From: Eremomyces bilateralis CBS 781.70
Taxonomy: Eukaryota; Ascomycota; Dothideomycetes; Eremomycetales; Eremomycetaceae
Direction: 5' to 3'
DNA: 64,000 nt
Assembly (NCBI RefSeq): GCF_010015585.1
Contig: NW_022985068.1
Coordinates: 62,001 to 126,000, forward strand
Below, piece after piece: positions 45,531 through 56,753 of the stretch. The position numbers and the translations under genes were made by a program. Numbering within the stretch: position 1 is the stretch's first letter; every line of letters begins with the position of its first letter. The notes below the pieces were generated by a model that saw only the letters and a program-made list of their open reading frames with translations, was not told the origin of the DNA and did no database searches.

Positions 45531-46187
45531 ATGTCCGGCACAACAAGACCGAACGTGGCCGAAGTCCAGGGTCGCCTTATTGTCGAGAGGTCCAGGCGGG
45601 AGACAGCCGAGAGTAGGCTCGTCATCGCCGCGCGAGAAATCGCGAACCTCCTCGCACAGCGAGACGAAGCCCAGGGCGTCATCACCGGGTACATGGACGA
45701 CCTCTTTACCGAACAGAGGGCCACGCACGCGCTCTCCCGTGCCGCCGACCAGATCCAGCAGCAATATGACGAAAAATGCCAGGAGATCCGAGAGATGAAG
45801 GCCAGGTTACCGCCGAAGACGCCGTGGTGGGAGGAACGCGAGGACTGGATCATCGAGGAGGATCAGTTTGGAATACGGCATTTTGTGAGGACGGAGCAGG
45901 TTGAGGGTGTGGGGGAGGTTCAGTTGAAGGATGCGGTGCCGAAGGGTTATGTGAATGCGAAGAAGACGGTCAGGATCAATGCGTCGGATCATCATGGGAG
46001 AGAGGAGAAAGGAGCCTTGCCGTATGAAGAGTGGTTGGCGGCAGAGGACGAAACCGAGGATAAAAAGACCAAGCCTAAAAATCCTAAGCCTAAAGCGAAG
46101 AGTCCCCAGCCTAAAACGTCCGGGAAGCCCAAAGCGCAAAATACAGCGCCTAAAGGGCCCGAGAAGCGTCGATCCTTCTTTAACTAA
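45531..46187 (+). CDS. Coiled-coil hypothetical protein with Lys/Pro-rich tail
   Basis: 218 residues from the ATG of MSGTTRPNV (context CAAC before the ATG). An N-terminal alpha-helical, probably coiled-coil region (VERSRRETAESRLVIAAREI, then LLAQRDEAQ, ADQIQQQYDEKCQEIREMKA) covers residues ~15-95. A Trp-rich patch (TPWWEEREDWIIEEDQFG) follows, then a disordered tail of repeated K-P-K motifs (KPKNPKPKAK, KTSGKPKAQN) ending RRSFFN. No membrane segment or signal peptide. It may be structural or nucleic-acid-associated, but no family was recognised. It is convergent with the peroxiredoxin gene. The amino-acid pattern is coherent over the full length, so it is probably real. Confidence 0.65.
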   Translation: MSGTTRPNVAEVQGRLIVERSRRETAESRLVIAAREIANLLAQRDEAQGVITGYMDDLFTEQRATHALSRAADQIQQQYDEKCQEIREMKARLPPKTPWWEEREDWIIEEDQFGIRHFVRTEQVEGVGEVQLKDAVPKGYVNAKKTVRINASDHHGREEKGALPYEEWLAAEDETEDKKTKPKNPKPKAKSPQPKTSGKPKAQNTAPKGPEKRRSFFN

Positions 46188-46529
46188 GAACCCTAGGTCT
46201 CCAAAGACGAGGTCTAGATCTAACAGCAAGAGGTTTATCCCAGGGGAGCAATAAGGATAAGGACGAGAAGGGCAGGGGTTCGGGATTTCCAGAGAATCTT
46301 GATAGCTTATATCTGAACGTCGAATGTACTGCGTACTCTATGTCTAGTTATATTGAAATGGAACTAGGAATTTCGCAACTCCAAGACACTAGCATATTTA
46401 AGCGGTTTTGAAGGACAGATGGATCTACGGTATTTTATCGGCTTAGTGTCTGAGCAATCTATTTATTCCTATAAGCTCTTCTGTTGTATTCATGCATGTC
46501 TAAGAACGAACAAGCGGTCTCGAACGAAT
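46188..46529. other. Convergent intergenic region
   Basis: 342 bp of 3' flank shared by the coiled-coil gene and the peroxiredoxin gene. Nothing else seen. Confidence 0.5.
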
Positions 46530-47542
46530 CTAGATTGTAGTGAATCGAAGATACGGCTTGACCTCCCTCACTTTGCCGAATTTCTTCTTCGCATCCTCCG
46601 TTGAGACCGTAGGCGGGACAATAACATCGTCTCCAGTCTGCCAGTCAATCGGCGTAGTCACACCTGTGCATCTATTTAGCCTTCCCAAAATCCTAAAAGT
46701 TATATAAAGCATAGAAAACTCACCCTTCGTATCCCCCGTCTGTAGCGAGTCAATCACCCGCAGAACCTCCGCAGAATTCCGTCCCGTTGACGCCGGGTAC
46801 ATCATCGTCAGGCGGATCTTCTTCTGCGGATCAATGACGAACACCGAGCGGATCGTGAACGCGATGCCCTTCTCGTCGATGTTGTCCAGATCCTGCTGGT
46901 CGACCATGTCGTACAGAAACGCGACTTTGCGGTCCGCGTCCGCGATGATCGGGAATTGCAGGTCGGTCTTGGAGACCTCGTTGATGTCTTTGATCCATCC
47001 TGCGTGGGATGATAGATCGTTGGCGGACTTAGATAGTATTAGGGTTGAATCACGAAAATAACTAGAGTGGACGACTAAAATGGGAAGGATGATGGGATAA
47101 TGATGGGGAACGGTGGCTACTTACAAGACCGATCATCTTGACTCCTCGGCTCTCGAACTCATCCTTCAACTTCGCAAAAGCACCAAGTTCCGTCGTGCAA
47201 ACGGGGGTGAAGTCCGCCGGGTGCGAGAAGAGAACGCACCACGAGCTGCCAATGAACTGGTGGAAGTCGATATCGCCATGAGTAGTCTGCGCCTTGAAGT
47301 TGGGTGCTGAACCGAATGTTAGTTCTCTTCTTTCATTTAAATTTTTAGGAAACCAAGAAAGCCTGCTGGTACATACCGACTGATCCAAGACGTAGTCGAG
47401 GTTGCTCTACAGGAGTGGTCAGGAACCTGCGTGAGATGGCAGCTCGCTGCAGTTGGAATGTTGACTGGAATTGATGGCTCAATGGGGCGCGGATGGTTGA
47501 TCGCAACACACGAGGTGCGAATCCGGATGCGTATGAAGCCAT
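46530..47542 (-). CDS. PRX1: Mitochondrial 1-Cys peroxiredoxin
   Basis: Exons complement(47377..47542), complement(47125..47306), complement(46724..47027) and complement(46530..46663), with introns of 70, 97 and 60 bp; 261 residues. The first ~50 residues (MASYASGFAPRVLRSTIRAPL...RFLTTP) are Arg/Ser-rich without acids, a mitochondrial targeting peptide. The thioredoxin-fold core has the Prx6-type active site ADFTPVCTTE with the peroxidatic Cys near residue 92, then SANDLSSHAGWIKDI and FPIIADADRKVA. The C-terminal arm (TTPIDWQTGDDVIVPPTV, KPYLRFT) is typical of 1-Cys peroxiredoxins. The enzyme reduces hydrogen and organic peroxides, with glutathione or thioredoxin systems restoring the Cys. 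The third exon boundary uses the acceptor TCTAAG; the protein alignment supports it. Confidence 0.95.
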
Positions 47543-48016
47543 CGTTAGTTACCAGTTAGTGGTTTCTGCTTGAAGGTAATGTTTGACTTTGGATTATTAT
47601 CGTCCTCCATGAATCCGGTCATGCAAAGCATCATCAATAGCGCAATTTCCATAGCCCCGACTTATTTCCGGACCAATCAGGATCTGCTCTGGTGGACTTC
47701 GTCAAAGAGTAAAGAAGCAATCGATGGCAGCAAGTCGAGGTATTAGGTTAAGTCAAAGGGATATAACAGCAATTTAAACATCAGTTAAGGTTATCATTAA
47801 AGTCTTCGATATGAACGAACATTATAATTAAAGCGCAACCAACTGGCAAACCAGTAAGTGCAATTCCTATGTTGCCAAGGAGATACCCGTGGACTATGAC
47901 GGTACCCTTTTTCGCCTCTATATATCCCATACTATCAACCAGGATAGATCCCAAAATGCCAAGCATCCTATATACACACGTCCGGAATCAAACCCAACTC
48001 CACTCCCCAGCATCTA
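47543..48016. other. Intergenic region
   Basis: 474 bp: promoter side of PRX1 and 3' flank of the large disordered-protein gene. No gene seen. Confidence 0.5.
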
Positions 48017-51000
48017 TCAATCCCTCAACCCAAACGCCTTCCTTAGCATCGTGAACTTCTTCTTCTTCCCCGTCCGCCCAGTGACCGGCTCGCTAGCGTG
48101 CGACCCCGTCTCATCATCGGCAAACGTTACCGATGCACCCTGTGGCGTCCCATCGGACGTGTTCGGTCGTTCCTCAGCCGCCTCGCTCCTTTTGGGCGTC
48201 GGTAGGGGCCAGGAATCGGACGGGACCCGCGGCTGCTTCGGGCGCTTGTGAAGCTTCGGGCTCCGCGAGGTCGGACTCAACGGCGTTGGTTCATCGTCGG
48301 TGTTTTTGGGTGGTTGTTTCAGCGCGGACTTCACGGGCGTGAGGGGCTGCTTGTCGGCCGATGCGACCTGAACTTGCGAGAGTGGGCTCTCGTCCTTCTT
48401 CTTGCCGAGGCCGAAGAAGCCGCGTTTCTTCTTCTGGTACTTGGCTGGCGCGTGTCTGCTTGCCTCGAGCCCGTTGGCGCCGTTCGTGGCGGGCTTGCCG
48501 TGGGCGGCGTTGATATCGTCCGAGGTCGGGATGCCGGGACGGCTCGTCGATCGGTCATCATCGCTCTCTTCGTCTTCGAGCTCGGTGCTTTCTTGGTCGG
48601 CTTCAGTGGTTCTCCTCGGAATGCCACGGACAGGAGCCAGGTCGAGCGGTGGGATGACCTCGTCTTCATCATCGGAATCGACGATTCGGGAAGTGAATGT
48701 GGCTCGCATTGGCCGGTCGTCGTCGCCCTCGTCGCTAGAATCGGCGAACCGGCTCTTGAACCTTAGTCCAGCACCCTGAGCCGCCAGAGCCGCCGGAGTC
48801 TTATTTTTCTTCTTCCCCTTCCCAAAGCCTGGGAAGAGACTCTTGGATCTAGCCGGTTTAGAAAGAGAGCTCGTATCCGACGATGCGCGCATCGTGGACT
48901 TCATCTTTCGCGAATCGCTATCCGGAGGCGAGAGCGAACGTATCCGAGCCATATGATTATTCGCTGTCGCTCGCGAGCGATCGTGGCCCGAATCACGCAT
49001 CGTCCGTCGCATCATGAACCGACCACCACCCCCCTCCAAGGACCTAGGTGGTCGACTTCGCCGAAAGCTGCTGACTGAATCGGCAGAATTGGAGCGGATC
49101 AGCGGCGGTGGTGTCGCTAGCGGTGCCGCGGGGCCGGTGGCCGCCATGGCGGAGACGGGCCGTGGCGCTGTGGTTTTCGGTGGTGACATGCGTCGCTTCT
49201 GGAATGTACCTCGCTGCTCACCTGGAGGTGGGGCGTGCTTCGATGCCGCCATGCCAGTTGTAGCGCTGGTTGGGCGCATTGACTTGCGCATGGGCGGCAC
49301 ATTCTCCGGTTCGACAGAATCCACATCGATTGCCCGCGTTGGAGCCGCTCTTGGCTGGTGACCCGGGCGCGAATTCTTTGCCTTCCTCTTCCGTGGCATT
49401 ATCTCCGTTTCCAGCGGGGTATCAGGCTCAGCCGCAGGAGGGGCATGTTGGGCATGTTGGAATTGCATCATCCCGTCCCCTAGCGCCGATGTCACAATCC
49501 CTCGCTCTCGCTCTTGTCTTTGTTGCTGGACGATATCGCTCCAATATGCCTTCTCGGCCTCCCAATCCGTCGCCCCAGGCCTCGGCCGCACATCCGGGAC
49601 ATCTGGTCCTGTCGACGATTTCGTTTGTGAGGGGCCGACCTCCGGGTTGATCAAAGTCCCTCGTCCGGTTGCGACGCTAGGATTAATCACGATGGCATCC
49701 AGCGAGGCAAACCCGCCCTCGGCATCGGAGATGTCTTCCGCGGCATCACTGTAGATACTGCTGTCGTCGGATGAATCCTCGTCTTGTACGCTAGAGGTAT
49801 CCATAATTGGAGGCGCGGGTTCTACTCTAGTTGGCGTGTTAGCTCCCCGGACATATGAGGGCTCCTTGGCGGAGAGGTCGAGTTCCGAGACCGACGCAGG
49901 AAACTCGCCGGGCATAAAATACCGTTCCTTTGATTTAGCTTGTTTTTCAGGTTTGGGGGTGGCTGGTGATATAGCGATAATGGGGACTGCATTTGAGGGC
50001 TCCGGTGTGGTCGGCTGCCCCGCCGAATCGGCCTCAGGGATGGACGGCAGAGGCACAATTTCTACCACTGGCTGCTCCTCACCTTTCGTCAGGGTGAGGG
50101 CTTTCATTGACTCCGTTACCACATCTAGGTCACTTCCAGAAGTGCTAGTGTCGGATTCGTAGCCAGTCCCCTCGACAGATGTGACCTCGGGGGCTAACGG
50201 CACGTTCGGATCAATGGCTTTCCTAGGAGCCTCAGACTCTTGTCGAACGGCAGGCTGTTTTCTGGACGCAAAATCTCGCGCGATGATCCCCGCAACAGCA
50301 TGATCATTTGAAGAGTCTAGAGATCCAATGGAATTATTCATCGACGATGACACCGTCTCCGTGACCTTTTCGGCCGGGTCGGACTCCAAATCGCGATTCC
50401 GCCTTCCGCGGATGCTTCCAAAGGATGGCAACGCAGGGCGAGGCTTCATGAACTCGTGGTCGAAATCGTCATTGTCGATCGGTGAGGAGGCGAGCGGGCT
50501 GCTCCGGCGCTCCGACTCAACATCGGGGACGAAGACGACAGCTTCTTGGTCAAAGCTGACACGGGCCCCTTTTCGTCTCCTCGGAGAGTCGGGTTGAGCT
50601 TCTGGAGAGTCGCCCGGGGCGGCTGTTGCGGTGTGCATGGTGTCCTCGGGTGACACTGCGCGAGAAGGGGAGCGTTTGAGGGCGGATTTCGCGGGCGATG
50701 CGGAACGTGGTAGAGGTTGGTGCCGGGTCGGTGTAAGAGTATTGGTCGCGAAATGAGCTTGCCGCGGTGGGCTTAGCGATGCTGCTCGGGAACTATGGGA
50801 GGATGTGGATTCGGCGCTTTCTGGATCTAAAGACGCGGGTTGTGGCCGAGGCCTGCTTCCATCAACTACCAAAGGTGGTAATGTCCTAGGCGACACCTGT
50901 TTCGTACGAAGATTATCATTGACTGCCGCCACTAGAGGCAGGTGTTCTTCGGGCTGTGGACGGAGTTCAACCGGCTTCATCGGTTGCTGCTGAGACTGCC

Positions 51001-52063
51001 GTTCTGGGGACGGTGTAATATATTCAACATGGGGTGGCTCTTCAGGCGGCTCAACCAAGACAGGTGTAGGCTCTGGTGAAAGTGGTTCGGCTGGCTCGAT
51101 TGAATGATGTACCGCAGTCCCGCTCGGTTTAGTTCTCATAGTGCCAGCCGTATGTTTCGTGCCTTGCTGCGCTTGTGCCAGTCTCTGCTGGGGCCTTTTA
51201 TAGACTAGTCGTTCCGATGTCTCTGCTGGGGCGTGTCTAGAAACCATCAACCCCGTAACTGGAGAGCCAGTAGGATCAGGTTTGACGGATGGCGTCTCCC
51301 TAGGCTTCAAGTCGGTGATGACAGGCGCTGTAAACCATCCTCCTTGTCCTGTTCGATACTGTGCGGCGGGAGGACTGCTCGGTGGTGATATTGGCCGAGA
51401 GAAGTTTATCGATCGTTGGCTTCCCTCGCGCTCTAGCTCCGGTACCTGAGATAGGCTCGACACGCGAGGGTGTCGAAAGTTCTGCGCCGTACGACTTCCT
51501 CTATCCATGCTGGAACCACGGCCGCTGGGCCGCGTTGGAGATGATAATACTCGCGTTGGGGATTGCGCACTCGATGCTCGTCGGTGAAGTGTGCCGTCTT
51601 TCTCCACCTGCTTGGGCAACGGAGGAACTGGGGGAGGCGCATCCATATGTACGCTGGGGCTCCGGTTCGGTGACTGGCCCCGGAATGTCCTCTCAGTCAT
51701 CGACCCAGTGCTATTCTGCCTCTGCAGTCCCGCTGAGAACGGTGCCCGTCCGCCGCTCCCACTGCTCCCAGCCGAAGATGTCGAGTCGCGTCGCAGGATT
51801 CGTTTCGTTTGGACACTCGCAACGTCTGTCGGCGGCGTGACGTGGGTTCGAAGCGCAGTTGCGGCGGCGGCGGAAGATAATGATGTGCTTGAGTTCCGGC
51901 TCCTCATGAAAACCTGCGATGCAGCGGTTACTGCATCTGCAGATGGTGGCGCACTCGGAACCTTCAACGGATACGTTAGCTGCCCGTGATCTAGCATTGA
52001 AGTATAATTCACTGGTGGACATACGGAGTGGCTGGAGGCACGTTTTCGGTGGAACAGCGACAT
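48017..52063 (-). CDS. Large disordered protein, possibly eisosome-linked (SEG1-like)
   Basis: Exons complement(52025..52063) and complement(48017..51961), 1,327 residues. The 63-bp intron 51962..52024 (GTATGT, GCTAACG branch, AAG acceptor) is a multiple of three with no stop, so an unspliced frame also stays open; splicing gives KRASSHSVPSAPPSADAV. The start is MSLFHRKR; a GTG lies two codons upstream. Near the N-terminus SADAVTAASQVFMRSR and SLSSAAAATALR form an Ala-rich helical block. The rest is Ser/Pro/Arg/Glu-rich and disordered, with many possible phosphorylation sites. Basic amphipathic patches (KKRGFFGLGKKK, FPGFGKGKKK) and the C-terminal MLRKAFGLRD could bind membrane. I recall similar N-termini in eisosome-stabilising Seg1-type proteins, but this is weak. 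Coding status is strong; role is a guess. Confidence 0.8.
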   Translation of the reverse strand: MSLFHRKRASSHSVCPPVNYTSMLDHGQLTYPLKVPSAPPSADAVTAASQVFMRSRNSSTSLSSAAAATALRTHVTPPTDVASVQTKRILRRDSTSSAGSSGSGGRAPFSAGLQRQNSTGSMTERTFRGQSPNRSPSVHMDAPPPVPPLPKQVEKDGTLHRRASSAQSPTRVLSSPTRPSGRGSSMDRGSRTAQNFRHPRVSSLSQVPELEREGSQRSINFSRPISPPSSPPAAQYRTGQGGWFTAPVITDLKPRETPSVKPDPTGSPVTGLMVSRHAPAETSERLVYKRPQQRLAQAQQGTKHTAGTMRTKPSGTAVHHSIEPAEPLSPEPTPVLVEPPEEPPHVEYITPSPERQSQQQPMKPVELRPQPEEHLPLVAAVNDNLRTKQVSPRTLPPLVVDGSRPRPQPASLDPESAESTSSHSSRAASLSPPRQAHFATNTLTPTRHQPLPRSASPAKSALKRSPSRAVSPEDTMHTATAAPGDSPEAQPDSPRRRKGARVSFDQEAVVFVPDVESERRSSPLASSPIDNDDFDHEFMKPRPALPSFGSIRGRRNRDLESDPAEKVTETVSSSMNNSIGSLDSSNDHAVAGIIARDFASRKQPAVRQESEAPRKAIDPNVPLAPEVTSVEGTGYESDTSTSGSDLDVVTESMKALTLTKGEEQPVVEIVPLPSIPEADSAGQPTTPEPSNAVPIIAISPATPKPEKQAKSKERYFMPGEFPASVSELDLSAKEPSYVRGANTPTRVEPAPPIMDTSSVQDEDSSDDSSIYSDAAEDISDAEGGFASLDAIVINPSVATGRGTLINPEVGPSQTKSSTGPDVPDVRPRPGATDWEAEKAYWSDIVQQQRQERERGIVTSALGDGMMQFQHAQHAPPAAEPDTPLETEIMPRKRKAKNSRPGHQPRAAPTRAIDVDSVEPENVPPMRKSMRPTSATTGMAASKHAPPPGEQRGTFQKRRMSPPKTTAPRPVSAMAATGPAAPLATPPPLIRSNSADSVSSFRRSRPPRSLEGGGGRFMMRRTMRDSGHDRSRATANNHMARIRSLSPPDSDSRKMKSTMRASSDTSSLSKPARSKSLFPGFGKGKKKNKTPAALAAQGAGLRFKSRFADSSDEGDDDRPMRATFTSRIVDSDDEDEVIPPLDLAPVRGIPRRTTEADQESTELEDEESDDDRSTSRPGIPTSDDINAAHGKPATNGANGLEASRHAPAKYQKKKRGFFGLGKKKDESPLSQVQVASADKQPLTPVKSALKQPPKNTDDEPTPLSPTSRSPKLHKRPKQPRVPSDSWPLPTPKRSEAAEERPNTSDGTPQGASVTFADDETGSHASEPVTGRTGKKKKFTMLRKAFGLRD

Positions 52064-53189
52064 CTTCACGATGGTTTGCGATCGTCAACCTCTTGGTTTC
52101 AGCTGGAGATAGGAACCAAAGATGGAGTTGCAAGTCGCGCAACGACTATGGGCCGGCTGATGTCATCGTCGACGAACGAATGAAGGGAATCAATCAATCA
52201 ATGGATTGGAAATGAATGGCAGCGCACACGCGTATACAAGAAATGGATTAAAAGGTAATATGGTGAAGCCGAGCGAACGAGGAACAGAAGAGGCAAAAGG
52301 GTTGCCATAATAGAGGCGAGAGAGATTGAGGATATCAATGGCTTTGTCAATGTGAGAGAAGTTGGTGATCGCCATTTCGATGGATCCCAGCAAATCTCCA
52401 CCAAGAATTCCTTCATGACTCGAATCATACAGAACAACCATTGATACTTTGGCCCCCATAAGATTGACTTCGAGCATCCTATTTTCTCTCTCTATATACT
52501 GTAGGTACTTATTCAGTATCAAAAAGTCGAGATTCACGCAATATTTGGACTTGGGCGACATCCCGTCATCTCCGAAGGCACATTCGGTCATGGTGTGGCT
52601 TCAATAATGAGTTCGATGAGACTGCTGCTTCGCATCCCCCCATACCTATCATGACCTACTGTACCGATATACATCTCCAGTTCTCCACGTGTTTCGTTGA
52701 TCGTTCATCTATGGTTAGAGTTTCACATTTTCTTAATCGGGATAGTGCAAGACTTCCAGGTCCAAATCCATATCGATGTCGGAATGCATACTGCATATGA
52801 TGTCGGCCTCGAGGAGTCGTGCTATCCAGTCACAATGACCCGGAACCTCTCGGCTCCAACGGTCAAGCCGCGCAACATTCAGCTGTTCTTCTGGAAGGCT
52901 GTGAGAAGGCTCTGCAATTGGCTTCGGTCACATGCAAGACCTTCGGGTCCGTTCGGTTGAGGCGATACCTCTTCGAACATAATCCTGCGATGATGAACGC
53001 GACTGGTCCTCTTGGATCTTGCATGCCGGGGATGGACCCGAACCTAGAACGGACTGGTAGGTTCTTCAGACAATATGGTCTTGTCCATCCCACGGAAGTG
53101 GTTGTGGGTATCGTGTTTCCTAGTTCTCCAAGTCTGATGTCGTTTTCGTCCTTTCATGTCTGGTTTGGGTGTGTTATTGAGAAGACGGA
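52064..53189. other. Intergenic region, no gene supported
   Basis: Promoter side of the disordered-protein gene. A 133-codon ATG-initiated minus frame (52190-52591) has no recognisable features and lies in the expected 5' untranslated region. Plus-strand frames at 52697-53196 may be the decayed 5' part of the gene that follows, but I cannot align them. Confidence 0.4.
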
Positions 53190-54691
53190 AGTGTGACTCG
53201 CCTGTGACTGGAAACCAAGTCCTGATCCGAGAAAGCAACTGCGGTAGCATATCGATCAACTGGGGCGCTGATATCCATCCGAGCAGACCATGAAAGACAT
53301 TCGCAGTGTAATGTCCCTCGCCGCCACGAGATTGACGGAAGCTGCGCTTGCATATCCGGCAGACTGCTATGCCAAAGACACGTCGACGACTCCTTCGCCT
53401 TGTCAGACGTTCGTACAGCAGCGGATCGACTCTCGAATCAATCGGGCACCAACCTGCCCTTTTCATGAGGCAACGTGTGAAGGGGAAGCCATCGACCTGG
53501 ACTCGGGTTTCATTGATTCAAGCACCCATATTGGCATAAACTATCCCAGCTCGCAACGTATCAAACCGAAAAAGGTGACTACAAGTTCGGTGATGTCTGT
53601 TGACCAGCAGCTAGACCTGGTGAGAGCCATATAGGCTGCTTCCTCCCAGCTGAACGCTTCTCTGACAACTCTGTAGGTACTTCGGCGCATTCGCAGGACC
53701 CCTAGGGATGGTGAATTTCCTTAAACCAGAGTCGGAATCTGAACTGTCTGATGCAGCTACGACATTTGTCTTATCGAACCTAGCGATCTATACGGAAAAG
53801 GTTACAGGTTCGTGATACTGGGCTTCTTCCATGGTCGATATCCGCGGACTCTATATCCGCACTCCAAACACGAATGGCTGGTACTCCGACCGCATCATGT
53901 CTGTTCTCGGATGCACGGGGCGATGCCAATTTTGCCACGGCGCAAAGTGCACTCCCTTGTCTGGATTCTTCACCTTCGATCCCCAGAACAGCACCGGACT
54001 TGGACTCGATATTTCCCAGCAGGCAGTGTACTAACGCGTATGGCAAGCTGCATTGACGTGCAAGATCGTGACCCATCCTCCTTGCAGACGAAATGCTCCT
54101 TGCGCAACAATTCGTCCGAGACCCAGGCCGCCTCGTCTCCTCTCCCGTATGCCCCGACCAGTGGCAGCAAGAGATGGAAAACCTGCATAACCTGGCCTAG
54201 CCATTCTACAGTGCGAAGTTGTGGAATACGCCGCGTCGTCGCACATCACCGTCCGCCCAGGTAAGAGGGTGCTCGAATTCCTCCGGAAACCGAAAACGGA
54301 AAAGATGAGACGGCTGTGTCGCCAAATCAAGGGGCGCAGCGCCGTGCACACGAACTTCAGCATGCTTGGACTCCTCACTATTGTCATTACCGGTACCGTC
54401 ATCATCCTGCTGCACATGTTCATCGAAGACGCTGTGTTTTGGGTGCGGAGCCGGTCGGCTCTAGGGTATAAACTCCGTCACAAAGAGCGGGAATGGAACG
54501 ATGGTTTCGTGTTGTAATTGCAACGCGCTGCCATAGATAGAGTAATTCATAATGATTGGGAAGGCTTGGACGGGCAGGCTTCTGTTACCAAGACGTTTGG
54601 TATATCGTTTTCGAGCCTGCCCGAGTCGCCGGTGGGTGGGCATACCGGGCCGTATCATCTGGTACGACAAGATGGGCGGAAAGGTAAATAG
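53190..54691 (+). pseudogene. Decayed gene of a large fungal membrane-protein family
   Basis: Plus-strand segments in changing frames match, in order, an abundant filamentous-ascomycete family of multi-span membrane proteins of unknown function: VTGNQVLIRESNCGS; CPFHEATCEGEAIDLDSGFIDSSTHIGIN (53,460-53,560); SVLGCTGRCQFC...CTPLSG (53,900-53,960); DPGRLVSSPVCPDQWQQEMENLHN (54,120-54,195); LAILQCEVVEYAA; a membrane helix MLGLLTIVITGTVIILLHM (54,360-54,420); and LQRAAIDRVIHNDWEGLDG to a stop at 54689. An intron at 53620-53696 is plausible. Disruptions: one-base frame changes near 53290, 54080 and 54197, and an in-frame TAA at 54515 where the family has Gln (CAA). The TGA near 53815 may be intronic. 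The changes include single-base losses next to C runs, so low-quality sequence is an alternative to true decay. Confidence 0.6.
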
Positions 54692-55031
54692 GTGAGGGTT
54701 GAGCTGACTGAGTTCGAAAGGAGTCGGGGGCATTTGTAGCAGCCGAGTCGGGAGGCAGTGACGGGGGGGGACGCATGGCTGACGGTCTTTTATGAAAAAT
54801 ATGTTTTTTTTCATTACGTCTGTCAATTCGCGAGCATGCTCATCATTGTCTTAGAGCGAGTGTGTTTCCCATCTAATCCTTTCACCGTTCCGAAACGCCG
54901 TATCGCCGAGTCCGTTGCATTTTCGCCAATCATTACTCCCGCAGAGAAATCCGCAGATACCATCCTGCGTCCGAGATCTCTAGGCAAATTTCATTGAGTT
55001 TTTCATGGCAGCTACATCAAGTCAGTCGGGT
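54692..55031. other. Intergenic region
   Basis: 340 bp with short homopolymer runs (a G run near 54764, a T run near 54803) and no supported gene. Confidence 0.4.
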
Positions 55032-55247
55032 TCATCGTACCAGCATGCAGAACATACATCTCATGAGTTCTCGCTGCTGCTCCTCCTTGGATGGCTTGTT
55101 TGGTTCCTTCGTGGCCTCCTTCTTGTATAGGGGGAGGAGGGTGTCTTTGCTTGTGGTTGAGCTGGCGGAGGACACCACCGATTTGCTGTCGAAGGACTTG
55201 CTGTCGAAGGACTGGGTGTTGTTGGAGGTGTATGTGTTGGAAGACAT
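55032..55247 (-). CDS. Small Ser/Lys-rich hypothetical protein
   Basis: 71 residues from the ATG of MSSNTYTSNNTQSF. The N-terminal half is Ser/Thr/Asn-rich with a doubled FDSKS motif (a 15-bp repeat in the DNA near 55185-55215). The C-terminal half is charged (YKKEATKEPNKPSKEEQQRELM) and ends RCMFCMLVR, with two Cys that could be lipid-modified or metal-binding. No signal peptide. Small proteins ending in a CxxCM-like tail occur widely in filamentous ascomycetes without known function. The frame continues upstream of this ATG for ~59 codons, but that part looks like 5' untranslated region. Treat as plausible but unproven. Confidence 0.45.
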   Translation of the reverse strand: MSSNTYTSNNTQSFDSKSFDSKSVVSSASSTTSKDTLLPLYKKEATKEPNKPSKEEQQRELMRCMFCMLVR

Positions 55248-56753
55248 GGTGAAAAGGGCCTCTTTGTGTGGGACACTGGTTGGTTTTATGGAATATAACT
55301 TGGACTTGTTGTTAAGGATGCGAAGTGGGTTGGTATAATGTTCTTGCGGTTGCTTGCTGGAGGACCTTGAATCCATTGAAAGGGAGATTTCACTGGTCTT
55401 ATATACTTCACTCTCCCTTTGCAAGACTTCAACTAGGCCACCTAATTGTCCTCCGAACGATAGCTCCGGAATGTGTAAGCATGTGCTTTTCTGCTAACTC
55501 CTATCCTACTAGAACGTATGTCAATTGGCGCATTACGACGTTTCCAACTCCGTATTTGTCAAATAGCAACGCCATCGCTTGCATCAGCATGAAGCCTTGT
55601 CAATTCGACGCCCTAGGGCGTCGCCCTACCACCCCTGTATGATAACTGACCACTAGGGAAATTCAGTGGAAAGACTATGCCTAATCAGTTCGACGTTGGA
55701 TATTCTAGCCAGGTACGCGTAATACTGCGGCCTCAAGATACTAGTTATCACCACTCGATTTTTGAGATAAAAAATTGCTGATCGGATTCAGGGAGAGTAG
55801 AATTCCCAATTGGTGAGTCACCGATATCCGGCCGTCGTCAATTTCTTGCTGGAGGTGGCCGACTTGGGACATCGCAAATGGTACGGTATTCCACTCCGAG
55901 TATACCGTTCCCGTATATTTCATTCCTTACCGAGTCCGAAGTTTGATTTATCAGCGCTTCCAAGGCGCCACATCGTCATTGGGATGGAAAAGTTACCGGC
56001 TTGCATATTTCCCAAACTTTGGTGTATCGAGTCGCTATTATTTTAATCATCCGCACTGTCATTGAGATATATCGGATCTTAATGTGCTGCTGCGATGGAG
56101 GGAACGCTACCCAATTAGCTCACGGGCAGATTCGGAGCTCGGCTTCGGAGCTCATTTCGGACGATATCCGATCGTACATGAGAGTTACATCTCATCTCGC
56201 TTGGTCGAGAATGATATTGGCGTCCTTCAAGAAACTCGCTCGAAAGTCTATCGCCTTATTGTCATCGTCATCGTCTTGCGACGTTAGCCCAATCACTGAT
56301 GCGGCGCGGATAGTGATGTTTTGCTAATTGTTGCTAAACTCTGTTAACAACCTCAGGTGCTGACGCAAAATCCAAGATTTCGAGGCACCAATGTACCAAG
56401 TTTTTGATTTGTCACCTTCTTCTTTCGTCGCCTCCCGTCCTTGTCAAATGAAGGAAAGAATACAGCTGTCTAAGTTCATTTTTGCGGCCCGTGGGTGTGT
56501 CCCATCTCATTACTGAACTCCGAGGATTGCTGGTCGCGTACGGTGACCAAGTGTCGCTTCCGGCATCGGGATTTGACGACACCTGCCACGCGTGCCTTAG
56601 GCGTCATCTCCATCGCAGCTTAGGCAGCGAAAGAGCCTCATCACCCTTGGATTAATACCTCCTATCGAGTATCAACCCGATCTGGGATCAAGCATCGTCA
56701 GCCTTGCCGCACTAAACGCTGCATCATCAATAGACGTATCACCTGCCTCCGAC
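55248..56753. other. Intergenic region, no gene supported
   Basis: About 1.5 kb. Frames at 55810-56327 lack protein-like composition. The region before 56754 is the promoter side of the Zn2Cys6 gene. No repeats or RNA genes recognised. Confidence 0.4.

Noticed and set aside
52190-52591. ATG-started 133-codon minus frame
   Set aside because: Lies in the expected 5' untranslated/promoter region of the large disordered-protein gene, with no domain or biased composition.
56001-56327. 108-codon plus frame in the 55-56.7 kb gap
   Set aside because: No domain, no good start context, chance length for this GC content.
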